Shown here: positions 15,965 through 24,528 of the stretch, in pieces | Position numbering within the stretch: position 1 is the first letter of the stretch | Layout of the letters: each line of letters begins with the position of its first letter | Source of the DNA: Paenibacillus_F chitinolyticus_A | Lineage (GTDB): Bacteria; Bacillota; Bacilli; Paenibacillales; NBRC-103111 | Direction: 5' to 3' | DNA length: 64,000 nucleotides | Assembly: GCF_045038035.1 (NCBI RefSeq) | Contig: NZ_CP173427.1 | Coordinates: 2,542,001 to 2,606,000, forward strand | Position numbers and translations under genes: made by a program | Notes under the pieces: model-generated | Database searches by the model: none | Seen by the model: only the letters and a program-made list of their open reading frames with translations | What the model was told of the DNA's origin: nothing

Positions 15965-17140
15965 TTATTTAGTAACGACAGGGGTTCCGATCCCGCTGCG
16001 CATTTTTTTGAATAGTAAGATCGCGAGAAGTAAAGCTATGCTTACAGCGGCAAGACCCAGCCAGTTCAAATACAGGACAGATGTACGGCTGACGACAAGC
16101 CCGCCTAATCCGGATCCCAGCGCAAAACCAAATTGGATGAACGAAGTATTTACGCTTAGGGCAATGTCCGGATTTCGAGGCGCCATTGTAACCAGGTATA
16201 GCTGCTGGGCAGGGGAAGTACTCCAAGTGGCTAACATAAAAATCATGATAACCAAAATCAATACAAAGAGATGAACACCGGCTAGAGCGAATAAAAGGAG
16301 AGCTGCTGCTTGTAGCAGGAGTCCGAGACAAATGGTGAATTTCGCTCCCTTTGCATCTGCCAATTGTCCGCCTACTTTTGACCCGACGAAGCTGCAAATT
16401 CCCGCCAGGAATAGAACACCGCTAATTTCGGTAATGGAAAGAGAGGATGCGGCCTGCAAGAAAGGCGTCATATAAGTGAACAGGGTAGAATAGCCGCCGA
16501 TATAAAATAAAGTAATAATCAAGGCGGTCAAAAGGTTTGAATTTCTTAAAATGGAGAGCTGCATCCCCAGGGTAACCTTTTCTTCTTCTTTGATTGAAGG
16601 AACCTTGTTATAGATGATGAGCAATGGAAGAACGCTTAATAAACCGATCCCCATAAATAAAACTCTCCATCCGAACATTTCACTAAAAAATGTGCCAATC
16701 GGAACACCCAGCACTAGCGAACTGCTAAGCCCCATCAAAATGATACCGATGGCATTGCCCCTTCTTTCTTTTTCAACGAGTCGTGTCGCTACTGCCATGG
16801 CTACCACGGTCGTGATTCCTCCGCTAGCCCCTTGAATAATTCGCACCCATAGTACGGTTTCGTAGGATAGGTTTACAAACATAAGTCCGTTGCTGGCAAT
16901 AAACACACTAAGGGTAGCCATCAGCAGCTTCTTGCGATCCACATTTATCGTTAATGCAATCAGAATCGGGGCGATAATGGCCGCTGCGAGAGCAAATACA
17001 GTCACCAATAACCCGGCTTCGGAAGTAGATACTCTGAGGTCCGCGGCGATCATTTCAATGACTCCTGTAATAATGTATTCAATGGTTCCGATCAGAAAAA
17101 CAGCAAGTGCCAGGACATAGATGATCCGGTTATTTTTCAA
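15965..17140 (-). CDS. MFS drug-efflux transporter (DHA1 family)
   Basis: 391 residues, about twelve membrane segments. The N-terminal FLIGTIEYIITGVIEMIAADL segment and the RIIQGASGGITTVVAMAVATRLV loop are typical of the YdhP/AraJ-type sugar and drug exporters. TTG start with an excellent GGAGGAGGAG site at 17150-17159. It lies 21 bases after the MerR-family gene on the same strand, so the two form one operon controlled by that regulator. Probably exports a toxic hydrophobic compound; substrate unknown. Confidence 0.85.
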   Translation of the reverse strand: MKNNRIIYVLALAVFLIGTIEYIITGVIEMIAADLRVSTSEAGLLVTVFALAAAIIAPILIALTINVDRKKLLMATLSVFIASNGLMFVNLSYETVLWVRIIQGASGGITTVVAMAVATRLVEKERRGNAIGIILMGLSSSLVLGVPIGTFFSEMFGWRVLFMGIGLLSVLPLLIIYNKVPSIKEEEKVTLGMQLSILRNSNLLTALIITLFYIGGYSTLFTYMTPFLQAASSLSITEISGVLFLAGICSFVGSKVGGQLADAKGAKFTICLGLLLQAAALLLFALAGVHLFVLILVIMIFMLATWSTSPAQQLYLVTMAPRNPDIALSVNTSFIQFGFALGSGLGGLVVSRTSVLYLNWLGLAAVSIALLLAILLFKKMRSGIGTPVVTK

Positions 17141-17161
17141 TTCAATCCGCTCCTCCTCCGG

Positions 17162-17980
17162 TTATCTATGTACAATCGGGATTTGGATTTCCATTAATTG
17201 GGCATCTTGTTTTGTAGACAACGGTAAATAGATTTCACGCCCAGGCTCGTTTTCTTTGATCCCATAGTTATTTTTCTCAATCCATTGAGCTAAATCCACA
17301 CAGGCTGTACAAGCAAAGCTAGAATCCGAACGAAAGGCCATTGTGGCCATCATCGGCTCAGGAGGAAGAGTCCGCAGCTGAAACGGACCCGGAGATAATA
17401 GAGGCTCGCAGGTTAAAAAATAACCGACTTCAAAGTCAAACTCATCCTCTTTTTCGTCTATTTCTTTCCACAAAATGACCTGCGGATATTGAACCAATTG
17501 GTGAGTTTCCTTTGTTAACAATTGATTAAAAGTATGAAAAAGGCCTGGAATGTCTTCTTCTCTCCCATGCGCTTTCAGAAAAAGAAACTGCCTGGCATCT
17601 TCTGCTTTGATCCTGATTTCTTGTCCCGTTTCGACTTGCCCCTCTTTTTCTATAAGCTGCATACGCTCCTCAATCCGGGCGAGCTTGGCTTGTTCCGTAT
17701 CGATGATTTGCTGGATTTCGCTTCTTTTCAACTTAAACATGCCTTGAATATTCTCCAATGTAATATCTTCCTGGAGCAGTTGGGTAATTTGCGGCAAGGT
17801 GAAGCCCAGTTCCTTATAAATTAAGATTCGGTTGAGCTCAAGAAGCTGATCTGCGGAATAGTAACGGTAGCCGGTATCGTGATCTACCTTTCTCGGCTTT
17901 AGTATGCCAATTTGGTCATAATAGCGCAGTGTTTTTAAGGAGACCTTGCTTAGCCTGGAAAACTCACTGATTTTAAACAA
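17162..17980 (-). CDS. MerR-family regulator with GyrI-like effector domain
   Basis: 272 residues, BmrR-like architecture. MerR winged helix at about residues 1-70 (VSLKTLRYYDQIGILKP), a coiled coil at about 75-120 and a GyrI-like effector-binding domain from about 125. TTG start with GGAGGTG six bases before. It lies first in an operon with the MFS pump and next to an overlong-spacer promoter that carries a dyad, so it should activate both genes when it binds a drug-like ligand. Confidence 0.85.
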   Translation of the reverse strand: MFKISEFSRLSKVSLKTLRYYDQIGILKPRKVDHDTGYRYYSADQLLELNRILIYKELGFTLPQITQLLQEDITLENIQGMFKLKRSEIQQIIDTEQAKLARIEERMQLIEKEGQVETGQEIRIKAEDARQFLFLKAHGREEDIPGLFHTFNQLLTKETHQLVQYPQVILWKEIDEKEDEFDFEVGYFLTCEPLLSPGPFQLRTLPPEPMMATMAFRSDSSFACTACVDLAQWIEKNNYGIKENEPGREIYLPLSTKQDAQLMEIQIPIVHR

Positions 17981-18010
17981 ACTATCACCTCCAATTTATA
18001 TCATAAGAAG

Positions 18011-18042
18011 AGTATATAGTTTCCCGTGCAGGGGAAAGTCAA
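18011..18042 (-). promoter_or_regulatory. MerR-type promoter with dyad in an overlong spacer
   Basis: Reading the minus strand: -35 TTGACT (18042-18037) and -10 TATACT (18016-18011) with a 20-base spacer, or TATATA with 18. Inside is the exact dyad TTTCCC-CTGCAC-GGGAAA (18037-18020). This is the classical MerR arrangement, where the activator untwists an overlong spacer. Confidence 0.7.
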
Positions 18043-18200
18043 GTGTGTGGGAGGAAGTCATATTTGGCCTATGCCGTGTTTCATATTTATCACTGTACGA
18101 TGAGGTTATTGTTAAGTCAAAGAAACGTTTCTGAATAGAACTTTCATTTTTTTGAATGAGTGGCTGGGGACTATCAAGAAAACCTCCTCTTTTTTTGTAT

Positions 18201-18232
18201 AAAAAAAGAACCCACCTGTCAGGTAGGTTCTC
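18201..18232 (-). terminator. intrinsic terminator of the flagellin gene
   Basis: On the minus strand AGAACCTACCT-GACA-GGTGGGTTCT is followed by seven T residues (complement of 18207-18201), eight bases after the flagellin stop. Confidence 0.8.
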
Positions 18233-18239
18233 TGTACGA

Positions 18240-20042
18240 TCATGGTTTAAGTAACTGCAACACCGCTTGAGGATGCTGATTGGCCTGGGCCAACATCGTT
18301 TGGGCCGCTTGCATAAGCATATTGGATTTTGTCATAGTCGATATTTCCTTGGCCATGTCTGCGCCACGAATACGGGATTCGGCTGTCATTTGATTTCCAG
18401 CAGAATTATTCACGTTATTCAAAGTGTGTTCCATACGGTTTTGCAAGGCGCCATACATCGCCCGGTAGTGCAGAACTTTTTCAATGGCTCCATCCGCTTT
18501 CGCTAATGCTTGCTCAGCTATAGAGGGGGGGAGCAGCCCTAAATCCTTAATGCCCAATCCCTGCGTGCCCACATTGAACAGGGGGATAATAAGGGTCTCG
18601 TCTTTGTTAGCTCCTGCTTGAATGGTAAGTTTTGGCGGAAGATAGTCGATATCTGTGATGTCTGTATTCACGGTGGTTTCGATATGTTTAGTTTCGACGG
18701 TTTCTTGCGTTTGTTCAAAAGGTTCATAATTTAATGAAAACGGACCATATTTAAAGCCAAAAGTTACACTCGACCCGCTGGGCACGGTTAGCAGCCAATT
18801 AAAATTTACTTGGGGTTGTCCTGCCGCGGGATTATCTATGGAAAGTTCTGTTGGCGGTAAAGATCCAGGCGGAAACTGAATGCCTGCGTTAGCCTCTGTC
18901 CCCGTCATGGCAAAGGAACTGCCCCCGGGTGGACTTATTACGGTATGGCCAGTAGCTAATGGGCTTCCACCGGCACCCGTGATAACTGAATTTGTTGGAG
19001 GGTTAACTATATTGCTTAGATTAATATTCGTGTTGAATGAATCTTTATTAGTGATTTCATACCTGATTTCCATCGAATTATCTGCTAAAAGAGTCCTATA
19101 TCTCATAATGGACAGGTTTGTACCGGGAAACCACATATGATCCCAAGCGGGATCACTGCCTGAGTTGCTGCGAGATGAATATTCAATTGGCGATGATCTT
19201 CCGTTAACCTCGATATCTTCGAACAACGAACCGTATGCATCGACAGAATGTCTTGGTCCGAAACTGGTTTTATTCATACCGTAAGTGTACCAGTAGGCAG
19301 GTTTAGAAAATTCAGGATCGTTCACAGCTGTCAACGATTCATAAATAGTCTTATTGGTGTCCGTTTTTGTTGTGGTTAGGGTGTCAACATTATATTCGTT
19401 AAATGCTTCTGTTCCATCCGGTAAAACAATGGGTGTAATATTGTTCGTATTTGAGAAGGTATGGGTCGTTTCGGATGTATCGGAACTACCAATCACATGT
19501 CTGGCTTCATCGGGTGTTCCCCGTGGTTTGTACACGATCGTTTTGTTTATGGAAGATACCGGTGGAGGGTCACTTGCCGAAAAGGTGCTGCTGCTGCTTG
19601 AACGGTCAGCCAATATCTTATAATCCGTTCTTGCTAACAAATTCATCGTATTAAAAGCGGTTTTCTTTGAAAGACTCTCGATTTCATCCGTAAGCTGACG
19701 GATTTCCGTGTCAATCTTTCGCCGGTCTTCATCGGTAAGGGGATCATTCAAGCCTTGAATGGTCAGTTCCCTTTGTCTTTGTAAAATATCCGTGATCTCT
19801 TGTAAACCGCCCTCTGCGGTTTGAATAAGTGAAATGCCATCCATAACATTTTTGGAAGCCTGATATAAGCCTCTAATTTGTGCCCTCATTTTTTCGGATA
19901 TGGCCAACCCGGCAGCATCGTCAGAAGCTTTATTGATTCGTAATCCTGAAGAAAGTTTCTCCAGACTACTCGAACTCGCTTTAGAATTTTTTTGCAGCGT
20001 ATTATTTATCCTAAGGGCAGGTATATTGTGGGATATTTTCAT
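18240..20042 (-). CDS. hag: flagellin with large central insert
   Basis: 600 residues. The N-terminal 140 residues are a normal flagellin D0/D1 region (ALRINNTLQKNSKASSSSLE, SSGLRINKASDDAAGLAISE) and the last 130 or so a normal C-terminal region ending NQHPQAVLQLLKP. Between them, about residues 145-465, is a Ser/Thr/Pro- and Gly-rich insert with beta-strand-like alternation, giving roughly twice the length of a minimal Bacillus flagellin. No HExxH protease motif is visible, so it is not flagellinolysin. It lies alone, without chaperone or cap genes; no SigD promoter was recognised. It should be exported and assembled as filament with an exposed surface domain. Confidence 0.9.
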   Translation of the reverse strand: MKISHNIPALRINNTLQKNSKASSSSLEKLSSGLRINKASDDAAGLAISEKMRAQIRGLYQASKNVMDGISLIQTAEGGLQEITDILQRQRELTIQGLNDPLTDEDRRKIDTEIRQLTDEIESLSKKTAFNTMNLLARTDYKILADRSSSSSTFSASDPPPVSSINKTIVYKPRGTPDEARHVIGSSDTSETTHTFSNTNNITPIVLPDGTEAFNEYNVDTLTTTKTDTNKTIYESLTAVNDPEFSKPAYWYTYGMNKTSFGPRHSVDAYGSLFEDIEVNGRSSPIEYSSRSNSGSDPAWDHMWFPGTNLSIMRYRTLLADNSMEIRYEITNKDSFNTNINLSNIVNPPTNSVITGAGGSPLATGHTVISPPGGSSFAMTGTEANAGIQFPPGSLPPTELSIDNPAAGQPQVNFNWLLTVPSGSSVTFGFKYGPFSLNYEPFEQTQETVETKHIETTVNTDITDIDYLPPKLTIQAGANKDETLIIPLFNVGTQGLGIKDLGLLPPSIAEQALAKADGAIEKVLHYRAMYGALQNRMEHTLNNVNNSAGNQMTAESRIRGADMAKEISTMTKSNMLMQAAQTMLAQANQHPQAVLQLLKP

Positions 20043-20171
20043 GTCTCATACCTCTGTAACAATGATGTGATAGGATTATTTTACCATGCCAATAGAACTA
20101 GCGTACATAAAGTTAACATAAAAACTTACATAACAGGGTCCGTAAATTGAATTAACCGAAACGAGACCTTT

Positions 20172-21083
20172 TCAGGAATATAGTTCCACCATTTTATTTA
20201 AATAAGTTCGAAAATCTTCAACGTATGCTTTGGGCTCTACGATTTTTAGATTTGTGCCGAAACTTGCTAAAAATTGAAATCCAGAACTGTTTTGAGGGAC
20301 ATCAATGGTGGCTAATAAGAACTCAGAATTATAGGTTTCAATACTCTTTCGACCGTATCTTTCAATGAATTGATCTTTGATGCTAGGCGAAATCAATGCC
20401 TGAATAGCGACTAGCTGCGGTTGATAACTTGCTTCCTGTTCTTGTGCCAACAAATCATCTCTAGGACTAAACGTTTGTTCATTCATATGAAGATGATCGA
20501 TCCGAGATAATTTAAACGTTCTATTACTCATACGATGTAAACAGAATCCTTTGAGATACCAGCTCGTTTCGCTAAAATGAAGCTGATAGGGCTCGACAAT
20601 TCTGTTCGTCACGGTACCGTTTTTATCTATATACTCAAATGAAACTAACCTTCTCTTTAGTATGGCTTCTTGACACATCTTCAAGGTTTGAATAATCTCA
20701 GACCGGCCCTCCCAATCATAAAAAGACAGTTGAATCGAACTTTTCGAAGCCAATGGGCTAACCATCGCTTCTATTTTTTTGATCGTTAGTTCAACTTCCT
20801 CGCTAATTAGAATTTGTTCCAATCCGCCGAGCGCAGCCAATATATTCTCTAAGTCGGAGCTGCTTAAAAGACGTTTATCAACCTTATATTCATCCATAAT
20901 ACCGTAGCCGCCATTAACTCCATGGATAGAATAAATCGGGATGTTGGATAAGCTCAAGGTTTCCATATCGCGAAGAATCGTTCGTTTGGAAACGTTAAAT
21001 AATTGCGCGAATTCGTTAGTTGAAACGATATTTTTTTTCAGCAGGATCATAATGATAGAGATTAGTCTCTCAACCTTGTCCAT
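20172..21083 (-). CDS. HTH-WYL transcriptional regulator (YafY type)
   Basis: 303 residues: N-terminal HTH_11 winged helix (residues about 1-60, NIVSTNEFAQLFNVSKRTIL), then a WYL domain with SWYLKGFCLHR and a C-terminal WCX region. ATG at 21083 behind AGAGGCG. It is divergent from the VOC protein gene with about 100 bases between, and regulators of this kind commonly control the adjacent VOC/PhnB-like gene. Ligand unknown. Confidence 0.85.
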   Translation of the reverse strand: MDKVERLISIIMILLKKNIVSTNEFAQLFNVSKRTILRDMETLSLSNIPIYSIHGVNGGYGIMDEYKVDKRLLSSSDLENILAALGGLEQILISEEVELTIKKIEAMVSPLASKSSIQLSFYDWEGRSEIIQTLKMCQEAILKRRLVSFEYIDKNGTVTNRIVEPYQLHFSETSWYLKGFCLHRMSNRTFKLSRIDHLHMNEQTFSPRDDLLAQEQEASYQPQLVAIQALISPSIKDQFIERYGRKSIETYNSEFLLATIDVPQNSSGFQFLASFGTNLKIVEPKAYVEDFRTYLNKMVELYS

Positions 21084-21182
21084 CGGTTCGCCTCTTTTTC
21101 TACTTCCGTATGAAATGGTGACATACAGCTGTCATCTATTATCCATTATACTACATGCATAACAAGAAGGAGGTATTGCTTT

Positions 21183-21647
21183 ATGGCAGCTGTTGTATAT
21201 GTAAACTTGGATGGAAATGCTGAACAAGCGATTGAATTTTATTCGGAGGCTATAAGCGCCATTGAAGTGAAAAAAGTGAAATTTGGGGATATCCCTCAAG
21301 ATCCAAACTACCCGATGCCGGAAAATGAGTTAAATATGATCATGGAGTCTTCCATAGAATTCGCAGGCGGGAAAATCATGCTGTCGGACATTTTGCCTTC
21401 CATGAAGGCGGTGACAGGCGAGCTGGTGAAAGGGAATAATATTCTGATTAGTCTGGTCATGGATGATAAGCAAAAGTTGGAAGAATACTTTGCTCGTTTG
21501 TCTGTCGGCGGTCATGTCATCATGCCGTTATCTAATACTCCTTGGTCGTCGTGCTTTGGAATGCTGGTTGATAAATTTGGAGTGAACTGGAAATTTAACA
21601 GTGACGCAGATAAGTTTCTGGATAACGTAATAGCCAACAAACAGTAA
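21183..21647 (+). CDS. VOC (PhnB/glyoxalase-like) family protein
   Basis: 154 residues with the PhnB-like fold: an N-terminal YVNLDGNAEQAIEFYSEA motif, a central FAGGKIMLSD strand and a C-terminal SCFGMLVDKFGVNWKFN, the usual end of this subfamily. AAGGAGGT at 21168-21175 precedes the ATG. The usual metal ligands are not all obvious, as in many PhnB-like proteins annotated only as VOC. Divergent from the WYL regulator, which probably controls it. Substrate unknown. Confidence 0.8.
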   Translation: MAAVVYVNLDGNAEQAIEFYSEAISAIEVKKVKFGDIPQDPNYPMPENELNMIMESSIEFAGGKIMLSDILPSMKAVTGELVKGNNILISLVMDDKQKLEEYFARLSVGGHVIMPLSNTPWSSCFGMLVDKFGVNWKFNSDADKFLDNVIANKQ

Positions 21648-21664
21648 CTCGTTCTAAATCAACT

Positions 21665-22233
21665 ATGGAAATGAATCATTTAATTCCCGTTAAATCGAGA
21701 GAAGAGTTGAGGTTTTGGCTGCAGGAAAATTGGAAGACTGAAAAGTTCTGCTGGGTCTTGGTTAGTATAACGCCCAATCGGATACGCTCTTATATTTGGA
21801 TGCGGTCGAGGAAGCTTTGTGCTTTGGATGGATCGATGGCGTCAAGAAGAAAATAGCTGAAACGGGGCTGGCTCAGAGACTGTCCCCTCGAAGCAAAAAA
21901 AGCTCATGGACTGAATTAAATAAAGAACGTGTCCGCCGTCTCGAAAAGTTGGGGTTGATGACGGACGAAGGAAGAAAAGTTCTTCCTGATATGGATGTCG
22001 ATTCTTTTCGAATTCATCCGGTTATAGAGCAAAGGCTGAAAGAGGAAAAGCATGTCTATGAGAATTTCAAGGCATTTCCGGATCTTTATAAAAGAGTTCG
22101 GATCGACACGATACAAAGCATAAAAAATCAACCGGAATTATTTGAGAGCAGGTTAGACAAATTCATAACAAACACGAGAGAAAACAAAATGTACGGCCAA
22201 TGGAACGATAATGGACGTCTGCTGGATGATTAA
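21665..22233 (+). pseudogene. frameshifted YdeI/OmpD-associated family gene
   Basis: The first part (from 21665) encodes LIPVKSREELRFWLQENWKT and the second, in another frame from about 21774, DTLLYLDAVEEALCFGWIDG then VKKKIAETGLAQRLSPRSKK. Together they give the full YdeI-like family pattern, which is broken by a single frame change near 21770 inside the WVLV segment. The C-terminal part ends in a normal acidic tail. One indel separates it from an intact gene of about 190 residues, so it is a recent mutation or a sequencing error. Confidence 0.75.
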
Positions 22234-22316
22234 GATCTAGGATGTTGCAATGCAGAAGCTGGCATGTTAAGATCGTGCTGACACTTAACGATCGGAGTTG
22301 AAGAGGATAATGTAGG

Positions 22317-22491
22317 TTTTCTTGCCGCTTTTTAAAGAATAAAACAAATAATTTCGTTTATTCTTTATTGGCAAGAAAGTTACCTTATTCTTTTCGCACA
22401 AAAAATATATCCTTTTCCTACCCTGCACAGGGTTGGATGTGCTGTATTTTTTTGAGCTACAAGAAAGGTAACTTTCTTGTGGCTCTTTTTT
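22317..22491 (+). promoter_or_regulatory. three-hairpin attenuator leader of the Cfr-like gene
   Basis: Hairpin 1: TTCTTGCC (22319-22326) with GGCAAGAA (22370-22377), reinforced by AAAGAATAAA/TTTATTCTTT. Hairpin 2: CAAGAAAGTTACCTT (22372-22386) is the exact reverse complement of AAGGTAACTTTCTTG (22465-22479). Hairpin 3: GAGC-ACAAGAAAG (22454-22467) with CTTTCTTGT-GCTC (22472-22484), followed by six or more T: a strong intrinsic terminator. Arms are shared, so 1 plus 3 (terminated) and 2 (read-through) exclude each other. This is the logic of antibiotic-induced attenuation. A start-stop ATGTAG at 22310-22315, behind GAAGAGG, may be the ribosome-stalling site. Confidence 0.7.
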
Positions 22492-22549
22492 ATGTTGACA
22501 AAGAATGTGCAGATGAAAGAGATCAACCATTTCTAGGAGGATGAAAGCG

Positions 22550-22663
22550 ATGAAGAACGAGGTTGTAGATGATTGTGTGAATCGGTTCTTGCTAGGTGAA
22601 GCGGTTCACAAAAAAACAATTCGGTTGCCGGAGGCTTACCCATCTATCGACAGGTGTACATAG
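22550..22663 (+). CDS. 37-codon leader frame upstream of the Cfr-like gene
   Basis: ATG at 22550 behind TAGGAGG (22534-22540), nine bases spacing, so it is very likely translated. Encodes MKNEVVDDCVNRFLLGEAVH and a further 17 residues, ending in RCT. It lies between the attenuator and a second hairpin at 22698-22730. No family recognised. It may be a regulatory leader peptide or the shortened start of a former gene. Confidence 0.45.
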   Translation: MKNEVVDDCVNRFLLGEAVHKKTIRLPEAYPSIDRCT

Positions 22664-22697
22664 CGATCCGTCTGAATCGTTATGCGCTTTTTCTGTC

Positions 22698-22745
22698 TAG
22701 TTGGTTAACGACGTGTCAAAGTGCCAACTAACGGTTGCTTTTTTT
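22698..22745 (+). promoter_or_regulatory. second hairpin with T-run before the Cfr-like gene
   Basis: TAGTTGG (22698-22704) pairs with CCAACTA (22724-22730); ACGGTTGC and seven T follow (22739-22745). It could be a second attenuator or terminate transcripts coming from upstream. The T-run is eight bases after the stem, which is longer than usual, so function is uncertain. Confidence 0.4.
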
Positions 22746-22773
22746 ACGTTTTCTCCGGCAGTAAGGAGAAGAC

Positions 22774-23805
22774 ATGAGACTACCCTCGAAATATGAAACG
22801 ATTCGGCGATTGTTGTCCGACTTCAATCAACCCGAGTATCGATATGCCCAGATTATGGACGCGATTTTCAAGCACAACGTCGGCGAATACGAACGGATGA
22901 CCATGCTGCCCCAATTTTTGCGCGACGAGTTGACCCAGATGCTTGGTCCGAACGTCTGCAGTATCGTTCCGGTCAAAGAACTCACGTCGAAACAGGTTAA
23001 CAAGGTGTTGTTTGCCATTGCGGGCGACGAGCGCGTGGAAGCCGTACGACTTACTTATGAGCGGGGCTGGAAATCGTATTGTATTTCCACGCAGTGCGGC
23101 TGCGGATTCGGGTGCAGATTTTGCGCCACCGGTACCATCGGCCTGAAACGAAATTTGACCGCCGAAGAAATTACCGAGCAATTGCTGTACTTTCGCTTGA
23201 ACGGCCACGCTTTGGACAGCGTCTCCTTCATGGGGATGGGGGAGGCGCTCGCCAACCCGTATATTTTTGATGCCATAACGATTTTGACCGACCCGCAGCT
23301 CTTTGGTTTAGGACATCGACGAATTACCGTTTCCACCATCGGCCTGCTGCCGGGTATCGAAAGGCTGACACGTGAGTTTCCACAAGTCAATCTAACCTTC
23401 TCGCTGCATTCGCCGTTCGACGATCAGCGAAGCGAGCTGATGCCGATCAACGACCGGTTCCCAATCCATGACGTGCTGGAGGCATTGGATCGTCACATCC
23501 GACATACGGGGAGAAAGGTGTATATTGCGTATATTCTTCTTCGAGGAGTCAACGACTCGGCGGCGCATGCGGAAGCAGTTGCCGAGTTGTTAAGGGGAAG
23601 AGGACCTGTGGAACATCTCTACCACGTTAACTTGATTCCATTCAATTCGACTGAAGTTACGCCGGACAACTATCAACAATCTGAATCTAATCGGATTAAA
23701 GCGTTTGTTCGGATCTTGAAGTCAAAGGGAATCAGTGTCACGGTCCGAACTCAGTTCGGATCGGACATTAACGCGGCATGCGGCCAGCTATACCGCTCCG
23801 AATAA
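22774..23805 (+). CDS. cfr: Cfr-like 23S rRNA (adenine-2503 C8) methyltransferase
   Basis: 343-residue radical SAM RNA methyltransferase. CGCGFGCRFCATG holds the CxxxCxxC iron-sulfur motif (about residues 108-120); the preceding CIS cysteine and the C-terminal FGSDINAACGQL cysteine match the two catalytic cysteines. Cfr-specific blocks are SFMGMGEALANP (RlmN has GMGEPL), NLTFSLHSPFDDQRSELMPI and RKVYIAYILLRGVNDS, so it is Cfr-like rather than the housekeeping RlmN. ATG behind AAGGAG. Cfr adds a C8 methyl to A2503 in the peptidyl transferase centre and blocks phenicols, lincosamides, oxazolidinones, pleuromutilins and streptogramin A. The regulated leader fits an inducible resistance gene. Confidence 0.88.
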   Translation: MRLPSKYETIRRLLSDFNQPEYRYAQIMDAIFKHNVGEYERMTMLPQFLRDELTQMLGPNVCSIVPVKELTSKQVNKVLFAIAGDERVEAVRLTYERGWKSYCISTQCGCGFGCRFCATGTIGLKRNLTAEEITEQLLYFRLNGHALDSVSFMGMGEALANPYIFDAITILTDPQLFGLGHRRITVSTIGLLPGIERLTREFPQVNLTFSLHSPFDDQRSELMPINDRFPIHDVLEALDRHIRHTGRKVYIAYILLRGVNDSAAHAEAVAELLRGRGPVEHLYHVNLIPFNSTEVTPDNYQQSESNRIKAFVRILKSKGISVTVRTQFGSDINAACGQLYRSE

Positions 23806-23897
23806 TCGATCAGTCGGTTCCCGAAACAGTATTTGGGTCTGAGGACACAAGGTCATAAACAATAGGTGCTCGATATAGGAGACGCATCTGAAATCAT

Positions 23898-23935
23898 GAA
23901 GCCTGCCTGCCGACGGCAGGCTTCTGACGTTTTAT
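23898..23935 (+). terminator. terminator after the Cfr-like gene
   Basis: GAAGCCTGCC (23898-23907) and GGCAGGCTTC (23915-23924), ten pairs with a seven-base loop, then TGACGTTTTATT. The T-run is modest and overlaps the end of the convergent phosphatase gene, so it may serve both directions. Confidence 0.65.
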
Positions 23936-24528
23936 TGCCCTTTAGGTTCCGGCAAACTTGCTTTCCATAGCCTCGCTGTATTAGTTAATATTCCTTCATC
24001 AAATTCCATCTTGTAGATATCGGGCTTTGAAGTGTTTAATAAAAAGTCCAAGTCAAACTGGGGGTCGAAATATCCCATCATCATTGTCATAACGGCTCCA
24101 TGAGTTCCAATAGCAACTTTCTGCCCCTTATATTCGCTTAGAATGTTTTTTAAAATAGTTACAACACGGTTTTGACTATTTGTAAAAGTCTCTCCTCCAG
24201 GCAACGAAAAGTCTGGGTCTGAAAACATTTTCTCTACTAACGGATACACTTCCTTATCAGGCAGTATTTTATCATCGCCAATAAATACGACTTCTTTTAG
24301 TTCCTCAAGAACAATCATTTCTTTGCCCAAAGACCGGGCTAGTCCCTCTAGTGTTAATATTGTCCTTTTGTATGGACTTGAGATGAACGTGTCTATACCC
24401 TCGTCTTTCAACAATTGAGCTACAATTTGGGCATCCGAACTACCCTTTAAAGTCAATCCGCGTGTTCTTTCATTTCCTTCCGTTTTAGGTGATTCTCCGT
24501 GCCTGACCATGTATACACAGGTTTTCAT
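23932..24528 (-). CDS. histidine phosphatase superfamily protein
   Basis: 198 residues, phosphoglycerate-mutase fold: the catalytic RHG is in VYMVRHGES near residue 9, ISSPYKRTILT carries the phosphate-binding arginine, GGETF the acid and GTHGAVM the second histidine. ATG at 24528 behind AAGGAGAAG. Convergent with the Cfr-like gene, sharing its terminator region. Cytoplasmic phosphatase of unknown substrate; small-molecule or nucleotide phosphates are typical. Confidence 0.85.
   Translation of the reverse strand: MKTCVYMVRHGESPKTEGNERTRGLTLKGSSDAQIVAQLLKDEGIDTFISSPYKRTILTLEGLARSLGKEMIVLEELKEVVFIGDDKILPDKEVYPLVEKMFSDPDFSLPGGETFTNSQNRVVTILKNILSEYKGQKVAIGTHGAVMTMMMGYFDPQFDLDFLLNTSKPDIYKMEFDEGILTNTARLWKASLPEPKGQ

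Noticed and set aside
18120..18140. Palindrome AGAAACGTTTCT near the flagellin terminator as an operator
   Set aside because: It is not linked to any promoter I can draw, and short palindromes occur by chance.
22774..23805. Housekeeping RlmN instead of Cfr
   Set aside because: GMGEALAN instead of GMGEPL, the RKVYIAYILLRGVNDS block and overall spacing fit Cfr rather than RlmN.
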